From positions 48,812 to 69,073 of the forward strand of contig WVZH01000480.1 of assembly GCA_011772595.1 (NCBI GenBank): a stretch of 20,262 bases of DNA, written 5' to 3'. The position numbers and the translations under genes are program-made. The stretch is from Anaerolineales bacterium (GTDB lineage: Bacteria; Chloroflexota; Anaerolineae; Anaerolineales; E44-bin32). Shown piece after piece: positions 1 to 8,876 of this stretch (position 1 is the stretch's first letter; each line of letters opens with the position of its first letter). Under the pieces are notes generated by a model, which saw only the letters and a program-made list of their open reading frames with translations, searched no databases and was not told the DNA's origin.

Positions 1-785
1 GCGAGGCGCTGGTCGGAGTTACGGATTATTGCATTTTGCCCGATGCTTTGGCTGGGGTAGTCGAGCGTGTCGGGGGAACGAGGACAACAGATGTCGAGGC
101 TGTCGCAAAACTCAACCCGGAGCTCGTGATCGCCAATCAGGAAGAAAACTTGCGAGAAGCTATCGAAGCCATGGAGAGTAAAGGAATTAAAGTTTGGGTA
201 TCTCTGCCTCGCACTGTCGGTGATGCAATCGATATCCTCTGGACTCTCGTCAAGCTATTCCGGGTCGAGGACGTGGGGGCACCGAAGATTAAGACTCTCG
301 AGGTTACGCTGGATTGGACGTCGCGTGCTGCATCTACTCACCAACCGGTGCGCGTTTTCTGTCCAATCTGGCGCGGTGAATCACCTGAGGTGGGTCCTTG
401 GTGGATGACCTTTAATCGAGAAACGTATTGTCATGACGTGATTTCTCGCTGCGGCGGGGTGAATATCTTCGCTGACCGGGAACGACAATATCCTCTCTTA
501 GCGGATCTCGGACAACAGGAATCCGAAGATCCAGGGGAGCGGGACAGACGTTATCCTCGCGTATTGCCAAGTGATGTGATTGCAGCCGCGCCCCAAGTGA
601 TCTTATTGCCCAGCGAACCGTACGCATTCGGTGAGACCGAAGAGGACGAACTGAGGGAATTGCTGGCTGACAGCTCTGCGGTCCGCGAGGGGAGGGTCTA
701 CCGTGTGGAGGGGAATCTCATCACGTGGCACGGAACGCGATTGGCCAGGGCGTTAGCCGAGTTGCCTATGTATTTTCAGACGTAG
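1..785 (+). CDS. Periplasmic helical-backbone metal/cobalamin-binding protein (BtuF-like), 5' partial
   Basis: The gene is cut by the left edge; the reading frame is open from base 3, so the TTG at 36 is not the real start. The product resembles ABC-transporter solute receptors of the BtuF/FecB (helical backbone metal receptor) class, which bind a cobalamin or iron chelate outside the membrane and deliver it to a permease. Visible family features are the N-lobe segment VGVTDYC..P followed by VVERVGGT, the stretch VEAVAKLNPELVIAN typical of the lobe-closing strand, an inter-lobe helix (about residues 75-95 of the visible part), the C-lobe PIWR/WMTFNRETY block, a DVIAAAPQVILLPSEPYAF strand and a terminal TWHGTR. 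The signal peptide is outside the window, and no permease or ATPase gene follows, so partners lie upstream or elsewhere. Cobalamin versus another chelate cannot be decided from this sequence. Confidence 0.8.
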   Translation, partial: EALVGVTDYCILPDALAGVVERVGGTRTTDVEAVAKLNPELVIANQEENLREAIEAMESKGIKVWVSLPRTVGDAIDILWTLVKLFRVEDVGAPKIKTLEVTLDWTSRAASTHQPVRVFCPIWRGESPEVGPWWMTFNRETYCHDVISRCGGVNIFADRERQYPLLADLGQQESEDPGERDRRYPRVLPSDVIAAAPQVILLPSEPYAFGETEEDELRELLADSSAVREGRVYRVEGNLITWHGTRLARALAELPMYFQT

Positions 786-829
786 GTGACCGGCACTTTT
801 TAAAATGCCGGTCACCTGAGGTCACCTAA
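784..829 (+). terminator. Strong inverted repeat after the BtuF-like gene, with a duplicated right arm
   Basis: A 12-nt arm AGGTGACCGGCA (784-795) pairs perfectly with TGCCGGTCACCT (806-817). The 10-nt loop is CTTTTTAAAA. The left arm starts inside the TAG stop codon. A second GGTCACCT (820-827) follows, forming a tandem GGTCACCTGA/GGTCACCTAA, and could pair with the left arm instead. There is no long T tract, only GGTTTTTC at 833-840, so the hairpin may be a weak intrinsic terminator or an mRNA-end stabiliser. Confidence 0.55.
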
Positions 830-855
830 GCTGGTTTTTCGAAATGGAGGAGTGT

Positions 856-1035
856 ATGGGTCCAGAACTCAAAAAGATTGCTAAGATCACAATCGCCACC
901 GCGATCTTTGGTTCCGTATTTGGGGTGCTACTTGGAGCATTGACACAAGATTACCTCTTGTGGATCGCTGTTACGATCAGTCTGGGTATCGGTTTGGGAC
1001 TTGCGCTCTCGTACGGGTTCCTCCCAGAGAAATGA
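856..1035 (+). CDS. Small two-TM membrane protein, unknown function
   Basis: A 59-residue product with basic N-terminus (MGPELKKIAKIT), a first hydrophobic segment at about residues 9-27, a short polar turn (TQDY), a second hydrophobic segment at about 32-53 and a short LPEK tail. Both segments are rich in Gly and Ala spaced for helix packing. The start at 856 is preferred over the in-frame ATG at 844, because GGAGGAG (846-852) lies just upstream of 856 and would be inside the coding region otherwise. It is separated by a hairpin from the gene before it and is convergent with modC. I do not recognise a family; tight-packing two-helix proteins of this size often accompany membrane complexes, but nothing here shows a partner. 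Confidence 0.6.
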   Translation: MGPELKKIAKITIATAIFGSVFGVLLGALTQDYLLWIAVTISLGIGLGLALSYGFLPEK

Positions 1036-1132
1036 TTGCTGGGAGAGCGATTTGCAATTGAAAGCTGGTGATCGCCGGCGTATCGCCGTTCAAAGAACGG
1101 TGCATTAAGCCACATGGGTGTCCAAGAGACGC

Positions 1133-1160
1133 GGAGCGGACAGTCTTGTTCGCTCCTTTC
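1133..1160 (+). terminator. Stem-loop between convergent genes
   Basis: GGAGCGGAC (1133-1141) pairs with GTTCGCTCC (1148-1156) over 9 bp, including one G-U pair, with loop AGTCTT. It is followed by TTTCC. It lies between the small membrane protein (plus) and the end of modC (minus). A second small hairpin, CCGTTC-AAA-GAACGG (1086-1100), is in the same 151-nt gap. Both are candidate terminators; the T tract is short. Confidence 0.4.
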
Positions 1161-1186
1161 CATATAAACATCGTAGCTTGCGAGTT

Positions 1187-2326
1187 TCAATCGGTTTCGA
1201 CTTCCCTTGGCGACGCCACTTGATCGGGGAAGAGATGAATTGAGGAAGGTTCAATGAAGATGGTGCGCTCTTGGCCAGTGGCGAGACCCAGTCCTAAATA
1301 GATCGGATGAGGCATACGGATTAGCAGTTTCTTGCCGGAGGACTGGCGGTGTTGAACGACGACCGTGAGCAGATGATCGAAACCCTGGGCTCGATCATCG
1401 ACGATTACACAGCGAAGCAAGTTTTCGTTTTTGGCGTCATCGGGTGAAATGGTCTCTCGCACGAACATCACATCCTCAGGGCGGATCCCCATCAAGGCCT
1501 GTTGGTCTATGTTTATAGATTGCATATTGAAAACGCTTAGTTTGTGCCCTGCCCAATTGACGACAACCTGGTCCTTTTTGAAGCTCTCAACCTGCGCCTC
1601 AAGTATGTTCACCATTCCCGTCAGCCGAGCGACGTCTGGTGAGGTGGGCCGTCGGAATACCTCATCCTTCGCTCCAGCCTGAATGACGCGCCCTCGGCTG
1701 ACTACAATCAGGTGGTCAGCGAGACTATAGGCATCTTCGAGACTGTGTGAAACAAGGATTACCGGGATCTGGTAATACGTTTGGATACGGCGAATTTCAT
1801 CCCTCACATGAGACCTGAGTGCTTCATCAAGGGCACCGAAAGGTTCATCCAGCAGTAGGATGTCAGGTTGTCTCGCAAGGGCGCGTGCGAGGGCTGCACG
1901 CTGTTTCTGTCCCCCGGAAACCTGAGTCGGTTTACGCTGGGCGAACGCATCCAAGCGCAAGAGATGAAGAAGGTCGTGCACGCGAATCGATCGCTCCTTT
2001 CTGGATACATCGTGCAGACCAAAAGCGATGTTCTCGGCGATGGTAAGGTGAGGAAAGAGTGCGTAATCCTGCGGAACGTATCCCACCTTTCGTTGTTGAG
2101 GGGGCAGATGGATTCCACGGGATTTGTCGAAGAGGATACGATTTCCCAATCTGATCGTTCCTTCTTCAGGTTGAATCAGCCCGGCGAGAGCCTTAAGAGT
2201 CAAACTCTTTCCGCTACCTGAGGGACCGAAGATGACGACCAGATCCGGCCCTGCTTCGAAGGTGATTTCGATCGTGAAATCAGGGGTGGCGATCGCCATT
2301 GTCGCCTGTAGCGCGATATCACTCAT
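1187..2326 (-). CDS. modC: Molybdate ABC transporter ATP-binding protein
   Basis: ATPase subunit that powers molybdate import through ModB. The 379-residue product has Walker A GPSGSGKS at residues 34-41, a Q-loop region (GYVPQDYALFPHL), the ABC signature VSGGQKQR, Walker B ILLLDEPFGALD and a switch histidine in VSHSLEDA. After about residue 230 comes a C-terminal extension containing MGIRPEDV, typical of TOBE-type regulatory domains in ModC/PotA-like ATPases. The start ATG overlaps the end of modB by 8 nt and has AGGGAG about 8 nt upstream, so translation is probably coupled. Assignment as molybdate rather than sulfate or tungstate rests mostly on the adjacent modA and modB. The length fits the family (about 350-380). 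Confidence 0.9.
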   Translation of the reverse strand: MSDIALQATMAIATPDFTIEITFEAGPDLVVIFGPSGSGKSLTLKALAGLIQPEEGTIRLGNRILFDKSRGIHLPPQQRKVGYVPQDYALFPHLTIAENIAFGLHDVSRKERSIRVHDLLHLLRLDAFAQRKPTQVSGGQKQRAALARALARQPDILLLDEPFGALDEALRSHVRDEIRRIQTYYQIPVILVSHSLEDAYSLADHLIVVSRGRVIQAGAKDEVFRRPTSPDVARLTGMVNILEAQVESFKKDQVVVNWAGHKLSVFNMQSINIDQQALMGIRPEDVMFVRETISPDDAKNENLLRCVIVDDRAQGFDHLLTVVVQHRQSSGKKLLIRMPHPIYLGLGLATGQERTIFIEPSSIHLFPDQVASPREVETD

Positions 2327-2987
2327 GATGTGTGCTCCCTATGAGCGTGTATCCTAGGCGACGAATCAAGATCAATAGGAGGATTGCAGTTACCGTTAAT
2401 GCGAGGGCAAGCAGGTTGGCCCGCTGATAGTCACCGCTCTGAACAGAGTCGTATATGGCTAACGGAAGGGTCTGGGTGCTGCCGGGGATGTTTCCGGCGA
2501 CCAGTAGTGTTGCCCCGAACTCACCCAGCGCCCGGGCAAACGCGAGCATTGCGCCAGCCAGTACACCGTGACGGGCAAGCGGCAATGTGACGGTGAAGAA
2601 GATCGCCCATTCCGATCTTCCGAGCGTACGGGCCACATCCGAGAGATTAGGATCCACTGTTTCGATTGCTGCCTTCGTCGATTGAACGACCAGGGGGATT
2701 GCTACGAAGGAGGCTGCCACTACAGCACCTCGCCAGGTGAAGACCAGCGGGAGGCCAATTTGATCCAGCCATTCACCAATAGGGGATCTGGCTCCAAAGG
2801 TGACAAGTAAGTAATATCCCAGAACCGTAGGCGGTAGAACCAAGGGCAGGTTTACCGCAGCATCGAAGAAGGTTGTAAGAGGATTGCGCCATCGCGTGAT
2901 AACCGTGGCCACAAACACTCCGATAATTAGAGCGATTACTGCAGAAAGACCAGCGATGCGGAGGGAAAGGAGCATAGGTTGCCACAT
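2319..2987 (-). CDS. modB: Molybdate ABC transporter permease
   Basis: Integral membrane permease of the CysTW/ModB family. From the chosen ATG the product is 222 residues, the usual ModB size. It starts with a hydrophobic helix (LRIAGLSAVIALIIGVFVA), has about five TM segments, and carries the cytoplasmic EAA coupling loop around VARTLGRSEWAIFFTVTLP, followed by the family-typical FARALGEFGATLLVAGN. The frame stays open upstream to 3155 inside modA, but those 56 residues lack family character. ATG 2987 is only 4 nt after the modA stop and is preceded by AGGAG about 10 nt upstream, located in the last modA codons. A start at the next Met (residue 5) is possible. Confidence 0.9.
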   Translation of the reverse strand: MWQPMLLSLRIAGLSAVIALIIGVFVATVITRWRNPLTTFFDAAVNLPLVLPPTVLGYYLLVTFGARSPIGEWLDQIGLPLVFTWRGAVVAASFVAIPLVVQSTKAAIETVDPNLSDVARTLGRSEWAIFFTVTLPLARHGVLAGAMLAFARALGEFGATLLVAGNIPGSTQTLPLAIYDSVQSGDYQRANLLALALTVTAILLLILIRRLGYTLIGSTHHE

Positions 2988-2991
2988 GGGT

Positions 2992-3765
2992 TTAGCGCTC
3001 CTGAGGAAGGTGAAAACGATGTTTCTCGAGCAAATTCTGACCTTGTGGTGATGATAAGAAGGCAATAAAGCGATTCGCCTCTGCGGATTTTGGGGATCCG
3101 TGTCGGACGCCAATGACATGGATGATCGGACGATAAAGACTCCCGTCGATCTCAAAAGAATGCACCCTTTCTTCGGTGACGACCGATGCGGCTACAAGTC
3201 CTGCAGAAGCGTTGCCCGTCTCAACAATTTGAGCAGCTTGTCGGACCGTTTCGCCAAATACGATCTTCTTCTCAACAAGCTCCTTAATTCCTGCCTGTTG
3301 AATCGCGTCGATCGCAGCAGAGCCGTAAGGTGCATGTGCGGGATTAGCAACAGAAATTCTCGAGATTCTTGGATCGGATAAGTCACTTAGCTCGGTGATT
3401 CTCCCTTCAAGGACTGGATCCACGATAAGGACGAGGTTTCCGTGTGCGAATTCATAGCGCGATGAAGAGTCGATGAAACCTTCTTCAATTAGTGCGTCCA
3501 CGTGGTATGCGTCGGCTGATGCAAAGAGATCGAAAGGACCGCCATTGCGAATTTGCTCCGCCAAGGTTCCCGTCGCTGCAAATGAGAAGATCACGGGGAT
3601 GTGTGTCTCGGCGGTAAAGGCTTCACCTAGCTCATTGAATAGGTTGGTCAAACTTGCCGCCGCAGCGACAGTCAGGGTGGACTCAGCTGGGGCGCCAGTG
3701 CAGGCTGAGCAGAGTAGCAATACCAACCCGACCCCCAACGAGACACGTAATAAATGCTCTTTCAC
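2992..3765 (-). CDS. modA: Molybdate-binding lipoprotein
   Basis: Extracytoplasmic solute receptor that binds molybdate or tungstate for ModBC. From GTG 3765 the product has a typical short signal peptide (basic start, hydrophobic LGVGLVLLL) ending at a lipobox-like CSAC, predicting a lipid-anchored Cys. The mature part shows ModA hallmarks: LTVAAAASLTNLF near the start (Ser ligand of the oxyanion), FSFAATGTLAEQI, the GPFDLFASAD strand and the ANPAHAPYGSAA segment, ending with FIAFLSSPQGQ. The frame is open up to 4023. ATG 3840 with AGGA upstream is a real alternative start, which would put an odd second hydrophobic stretch before the signal peptide. GTG 3765 has GGAG about 13 nt upstream. 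The gene heads the modABC operon. Confidence 0.88.
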   Translation of the reverse strand: MKEHLLRVSLGVGLVLLLCSACTGAPAESTLTVAAAASLTNLFNELGEAFTAETHIPVIFSFAATGTLAEQIRNGGPFDLFASADAYHVDALIEEGFIDSSSRYEFAHGNLVLIVDPVLEGRITELSDLSDPRISRISVANPAHAPYGSAAIDAIQQAGIKELVEKKIVFGETVRQAAQIVETGNASAGLVAASVVTEERVHSFEIDGSLYRPIIHVIGVRHGSPKSAEANRFIAFLSSPQGQNLLEKHRFHLPQER

Positions 3766-3927
3766 GATCGACTTTTTTCTCCAGGGTCCTATGAAAATGT
3801 AACATATCGCCTTGAGCGCGACAATGCTTAGGACTTCCATGCTCTTTCCTGCTGTCGGGAAGTGATAGGAGCGATAATCTTGGGGAGATAGAAACGATTC
3901 GTTACGAGTGTAATCATCTGTGGGAAG

Positions 3928-3936
3928 TTTATACCA
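3928..3936 (-). promoter_or_regulatory. Candidate extended -10 promoter for modABC
   Basis: On the minus strand TGGTATAAA matches an extended -10 (TGn plus TATAAA). No good -35 is seen at the right spacing. It lies back to back with the selD promoter, whose -35 starts only 7 nt away. The resulting leader to modA would be about 80 or 155 nt depending on the start codon. I found no convincing ModE-type palindrome. Confidence 0.35.
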
Positions 3937-3942
3937 CGGCCG

Positions 3943-3971
3943 TTGACATCCCTCTGGGCAACGCCTAAAAT
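3943..3971 (+). promoter_or_regulatory. Near-consensus sigma-70-type promoter for selD
   Basis: TTGACA (3943-3948), a spacer of exactly 17 nt, then TAAAAT (3966-3971). The -35 is perfect and the -10 has 5 of 6 consensus bases. The transcription start is predicted near 3978, giving a selD leader of about 90 nt. Confidence 0.75.
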
Positions 3972-3977
3972 TCAGAC

Positions 3978-4058
3978 ATGAAAACTCCAGTACGGAACGT
4001 TCGTCCGTCTGGCACGCGGGCATTCTCTCGTTTATGGCGGTTCGAAACCCATAAGTGA
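3978..4058 (+). CDS. Possible leaderless 26-codon upstream ORF before selD
   Basis: An ATG stands 6 nt after the -10 hexamer, at the predicted transcription start, so the mRNA could begin with this codon. The frame runs 26 sense codons and stops with a TGA at 4056-4058 that overlaps the selD ribosome-binding site (GTGAGG). The peptide is Arg-rich and has no recognised motif or run of one amino acid. Its position would let its translation affect selD initiation. It may equally be untranslated leader: only position and openness support it. Confidence 0.25.
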   Translation: MKTPVRNVRPSGTRAFSRLWRFETHK

Positions 4059-4068
4059 GGTTATGGAA

Positions 4069-6173
<2,105 letters not shown>

Positions 6174-6196
6174 GTTATGACTGGTCGTTCTCCGCT

Positions 6197-7339
6197 TCAA
6201 GGCGTTGGGGTGGGGCCGATCGCTGCGCCGGACCAAGTGAAGTCGCGGTTTACGCTCGTTATTCCCCCAGACTCGTACAACGGATCGCCCGCTTCTGTCG
6301 TCCCAACCTGTCGAACGACGTTCACCGACCAGCGCATGACGTGGGGGGTTGATTCTTGTGGTCTGAAGGAAGTCGGGACGATATACTTAGTATCGGTAAC
6401 GTAGGCAAGGATGCGTCGGGTGCCCGAGCCTTCGGTGATGTCTTCGACCATAACCTCGTAAACTTCGTTCTCCCGCAAAACCCCAACGGATGCCCACTGC
6501 AATGTAACCGTATCGTTAGCGAGCGTGAACGCTGCGCCATCCTGAGGAAGCAATAAATTTGGCGCCGGGTGTGGCGGGGGTGGAGTAGGTGTCGGTGAAG
6601 GACCTGGAGTTGGTAGACGCTCGCACAAGGGAATGATGAGAACTTGTCCTAAGAATACCGTTTCGCCGGTCAAGCCGTTGTAATCCATGATGCCACGTTG
6701 ATCAACGTTGTAATTCTGTGCGATCGAGCTGAGTGTGTCGTTGGCCTCGACCGTGTACGTAATCTTTTCACAGGCTGCACGTGTCGCTTCTTCTGGTGGC
6801 AGAGTGGCTGTTGGTTCAGGGGACGCAGTGGGGGTAGGTTGGGGGAGGTTGATTTTTTGGCCGACAGACAGGATGCATTGGCTTGTTAGAGAAGGATTCA
6901 TTTGTAGGATGGATTGGACCGAAATGTCATAGCGGACAGCGATGCCGATGCAGGTATCGAATTCTAGAATGGTGTACTCGATGGTGGGTAATACGGTTGG
7001 CGAAGGGATGATCGTCTCAGTTGGTGTGGGCTCCAGGGTGGAAGTGATCGTGAGTGTGATGGTCGCTGTCTCCGCTGGAGCTTCGCTCGGTGTGCTGCCC
7101 ATAAATCGGGTGGCAGCGAATGTGAGACCTGCTGCAATCAAACTAAAAATTGCCAGTAATGCAATGGCTAACGGAATCGAGAGGGTGATCTGAGCTGATG
7201 AACCTGTTCGTCGGTGTCCCGCCTCGGGATGCAAGGATGTGCCACAGACCACACATCGCGTTGCAGAGGGACCAAGACCGCTGCCGCAGGTAGGGCAAAT
7301 TCGACGTTCCGTGGGAATCTGTTCAGTTGTTTCGCTCAT
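6197..7339 (-). CDS. Zinc-ribbon, single-TM, double LysM surface protein
   Basis: A 380-residue protein. Order of parts: N-terminal zinc ribbon with CPTC (15-18) and CVVC (29-32); one TM helix at about 51-77; a Thr/Pro/Glu-rich linker; LysM 1 at about 117-164; a second Pro/Thr linker; LysM 2 at about 189-240; another Pro-rich linker; and a C-terminal domain of about 110 residues (LLLPQDGAAFTLANDTVTLQW) resembling an Ig/FN3-like sandwich. LysM modules bind N-acetylglucosamine polymers, so the outside part probably holds peptidoglycan while the zinc ribbon stays in the cytoplasm. Each LysM has a Cys near each end, suggesting disulfides outside the cell. Start ATG 7339 lacks a good SD. The gene is convergent with mdh (23-nt gap). 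Exact role unknown. Confidence 0.82.
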   Translation of the reverse strand: MSETTEQIPTERRICPTCGSGLGPSATRCVVCGTSLHPEAGHRRTGSSAQITLSIPLAIALLAIFSLIAAGLTFAATRFMGSTPSEAPAETATITLTITSTLEPTPTETIIPSPTVLPTIEYTILEFDTCIGIAVRYDISVQSILQMNPSLTSQCILSVGQKINLPQPTPTASPEPTATLPPEEATRAACEKITYTVEANDTLSSIAQNYNVDQRGIMDYNGLTGETVFLGQVLIIPLCERLPTPGPSPTPTPPPPHPAPNLLLPQDGAAFTLANDTVTLQWASVGVLRENEVYEVMVEDITEGSGTRRILAYVTDTKYIVPTSFRPQESTPHVMRWSVNVVRQVGTTEAGDPLYESGGITSVNRDFTWSGAAIGPTPTP

Positions 7340-7377
7340 TGTTTCATGAATTACGATTCGTGCGTTTGGATCGTGGC

Positions 7378-7406
7378 ATTATACCAGCACCCATGCTAGA
7401 GCCCAA
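7378..7406 (-). promoter_or_regulatory. Promoter of the LysM protein gene
   Basis: Minus strand: TTGGGC (7401-7406), 17-nt spacer, TATAAT (7378-7383), with TGG just before the -10 (extended -10). Start of transcription is predicted near 7371, about 32 nt before the ATG. Confidence 0.6.
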
Positions 7407-7517
7407 GACGTTATTCGCCGACAATTCGGCAGCGCTTGTTCAACTCCTAAACGCGTTGTTTGGTTTGAAGTCGAGGAAAAAGGTTCGGGCTAAGCTCTCG
7501 ATTTTCAAGTCAGGTGA

Positions 7518-8090
7518 TTATACCGGCTCCCCATTCAACCCGAGTTCCGAAGCGATGCGCTGCATAGAGCGGAGGACGTTCTCCACGTGCTCCCAGAGGT
7601 CTATCCCGAATTCTTCAGCTGCAAGCTCAATCTCCTCTCGATTGACGTTGGCTGCAAAGCGCGCATCTTTCCACTTCTTACGGATGGACCGAACCTTGAC
7701 ATCGTGGATTGATTTAGAGGGTCGGACGAGGGCTACGGCTGAGATCAGGCCAGTGATCTCATCGCAGGCATAGAGGGCACGATCCATCCGTGAATGGCGC
7801 GGAACGCCGGTGTGCTCAGCGTGGCTAAGAATGCTTTGAATGATATGTTCAGGGACACCGCGCTCCCGGAGGATGGGGGCTCCCTCTTGTGGATGTTGAT
7901 CGAGATCTGGATGAATCTCCCAATCGAAGTCGTGCAACAAGCCCACAATTCCCCACTCGTCCGCATCTTTGCCAAACGATTGCGCATAGTCACGCATGGC
8001 TGCTTCAACCGCAAGCATGTGACGTGTCAGATTTAGATTCTTGACATGCTCGTTTAAGATAACCAGCGCTTGCTCACGATCCATTTGCAT
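7518..8090 (-). CDS. HD-domain phosphohydrolase family protein
   Basis: About 190 residues of HD-superfamily type, metal-dependent phosphohydrolases often acting on nucleotides. The metal-binding pattern is visible: His in LTRHMLAVE, the HD pair in GLLHDFDWE, His residues in SHAEHTG and Asp in YACDEITG. The C-terminal half is helical and basic (RSIRKKWKD). The frame is open to 8273, inside the neighbouring gene; ATG 8090 has GAGGA 5 nt upstream, while ATG 8084 gives the family-like start MDREQAL, so either may be used. The coding region overlaps the end of the SanA/YdcF-like gene by 11-17 nt, implying one transcript and possibly coupled translation. Substrate unknown. Confidence 0.8.
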   Translation of the reverse strand: MQMDREQALVILNEHVKNLNLTRHMLAVEAAMRDYAQSFGKDADEWGIVGLLHDFDWEIHPDLDQHPQEGAPILRERGVPEHIIQSILSHAEHTGVPRHSRMDRALYACDEITGLISAVALVRPSKSIHDVKVRSIRKKWKDARFAANVNREEIELAAEEFGIDLWEHVENVLRSMQRIASELGLNGEPV

Positions 8091-8742
8091 TCCCTTCCTC
8101 GTGCAGGCTTGCACATGTGTTGGGTTGGGAAAGTTGGACTTTCCCTTTATTCGTATACACATCCCAAAGCGCTCGAAAGGTTGCCGGGATCTCGCGTAAG
8201 CTCCAAGCGAAGCTGGCGCGATAGAAGCGTAAGTCCGCAGAAACGCCTTCAACGTCCACGCCGTTTGCTTCACATAGAGCTAGCGCTCTGGGAAGGTGGA
8301 AACGTTGTGTGACCACGAGTGCACTAGAGATGCCGAAGTAGCTCTTGGCTCGAACGCAAGTATCGTAGGTTCTGTTGCCTTCCCGATCTAGCAGAATGTC
8401 TTCATCAGGAATCCCTAGTTGAAGTGCCAATGAACGCATGGCGGCAGGTTCATCCCTTCCAGGTTGCACGGAACCGCTCATGAGAATCTGGCGAACACTT
8501 CCCGCCTGATAGAGCGAAACCGCGGTCATCACACGATCGCGGAGAACAGTCGTGGGCCGGCCATCTCGACGCAGTCCTGCACCGAGTACAATGGCGACCT
8601 GACGTTGTGGGGCCTCTTCGACGACGTGGATACGGTTTGCATAGCGCCGGCTCAAGAGCCAGCGGGGCAAGCCCAACGCTAGAACTACAAGAAGGATGAT
8701 GATACTTGTGCGTAGTAACGGTGTGAGACGACTTATCAACAT
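8074..8742 (-). CDS. SanA/YdcF (DUF218) family membrane protein
   Basis: 222 residues from ATG 8742. One N-terminal TM helix (about residues 10-27, SIIILLVVLALGL) followed by the DUF218 fold: AIVLGAGLRRDGRPT, LRDRVMTAVSLYQAG, ILMSGS, an EPAAMRSLALQLGIP helix, RTYDTCVRAK and LVVTQRFHLPRAL. These blocks are typical of SanA/YdcF/ElyC proteins, which in other bacteria affect envelope integrity and peptidoglycan-precursor metabolism; their chemistry is unsettled. The open frame extends to 8877 without family similarity. The preferred ATG lies 6 nt after a TGGTACAAT extended -10 and has no SD, suggesting a leaderless mRNA. It leads a two-gene unit with the HD protein. Confidence 0.82.
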   Translation of the reverse strand: MLISRLTPLLRTSIIILLVVLALGLPRWLLSRRYANRIHVVEEAPQRQVAIVLGAGLRRDGRPTTVLRDRVMTAVSLYQAGSVRQILMSGSVQPGRDEPAAMRSLALQLGIPDEDILLDREGNRTYDTCVRAKSYFGISSALVVTQRFHLPRALALCEANGVDVEGVSADLRFYRASFAWSLREIPATFRALWDVYTNKGKVQLSQPNTCASLHEEGNANGS

Positions 8743-8748
8743 GCGGGC

Positions 8749-8757
8749 ATTGTACCA
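8749..8757 (-). promoter_or_regulatory. Extended -10 placed for a leaderless transcript
   Basis: Minus strand TGGTACAAT ends 6 nt before ATG 8742, so transcription would begin at or next to the start codon. No recognisable -35 at 16-18 nt. Confidence 0.45.
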
Positions 8758-8809
8758 GAGGGCTGAGAAGAAATGATCGTGTTTACGTTGAGATATGGAT
8801 CCCTTCAAC

Positions 8810-8838
8810 TTCTCATGTGAATCTTCTGGAGCTATACT
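8810..8838 (+). promoter_or_regulatory. Promoter of the 136-aa protein gene
   Basis: TTCTCA (8810-8815), 17-nt spacer, TATACT (8833-8838). Transcription would begin near 8845, about 32 nt before ATG 8877. Divergent from the SanA/YdcF-like gene. Confidence 0.5.
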
Positions 8839-8876
8839 AAGCAAGTCGTCGAATACTGGGTGAGTAAAGAAGGACA

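Noticed and set aside
1804..2118. Various long frames opposite or within modC, modA, korA and the dehydrogenase genes.
   Set aside because: They overlap well-supported conserved genes in other frames and have no family character; they are shadows.
2988..3155. modB starting at 3155.
   Set aside because: The added 56 residues overlap modA entirely and do not look like a permease N-terminus; ATG 2987 gives the normal length.
3766..4023. N-terminal extension of modA to 4023.
   Set aside because: The residues lack family similarity and precede a complete signal peptide, and the region holds the divergent promoters.
4036..4056. GCGGTTCGAAACCC resembles a tRNA T-arm, which near selD could suggest a tRNA-Sec gene.
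   Set aside because: The flanking bases do not form a 5-bp T stem on either strand. No acceptor stem, anticodon arm or CCA end can be built around it.
3841..4068. Molybdenum-cofactor riboswitch or ModE operator in the mod/selD gap.
   Set aside because: No convincing conserved fold or ModE-like long palindrome could be found by eye.
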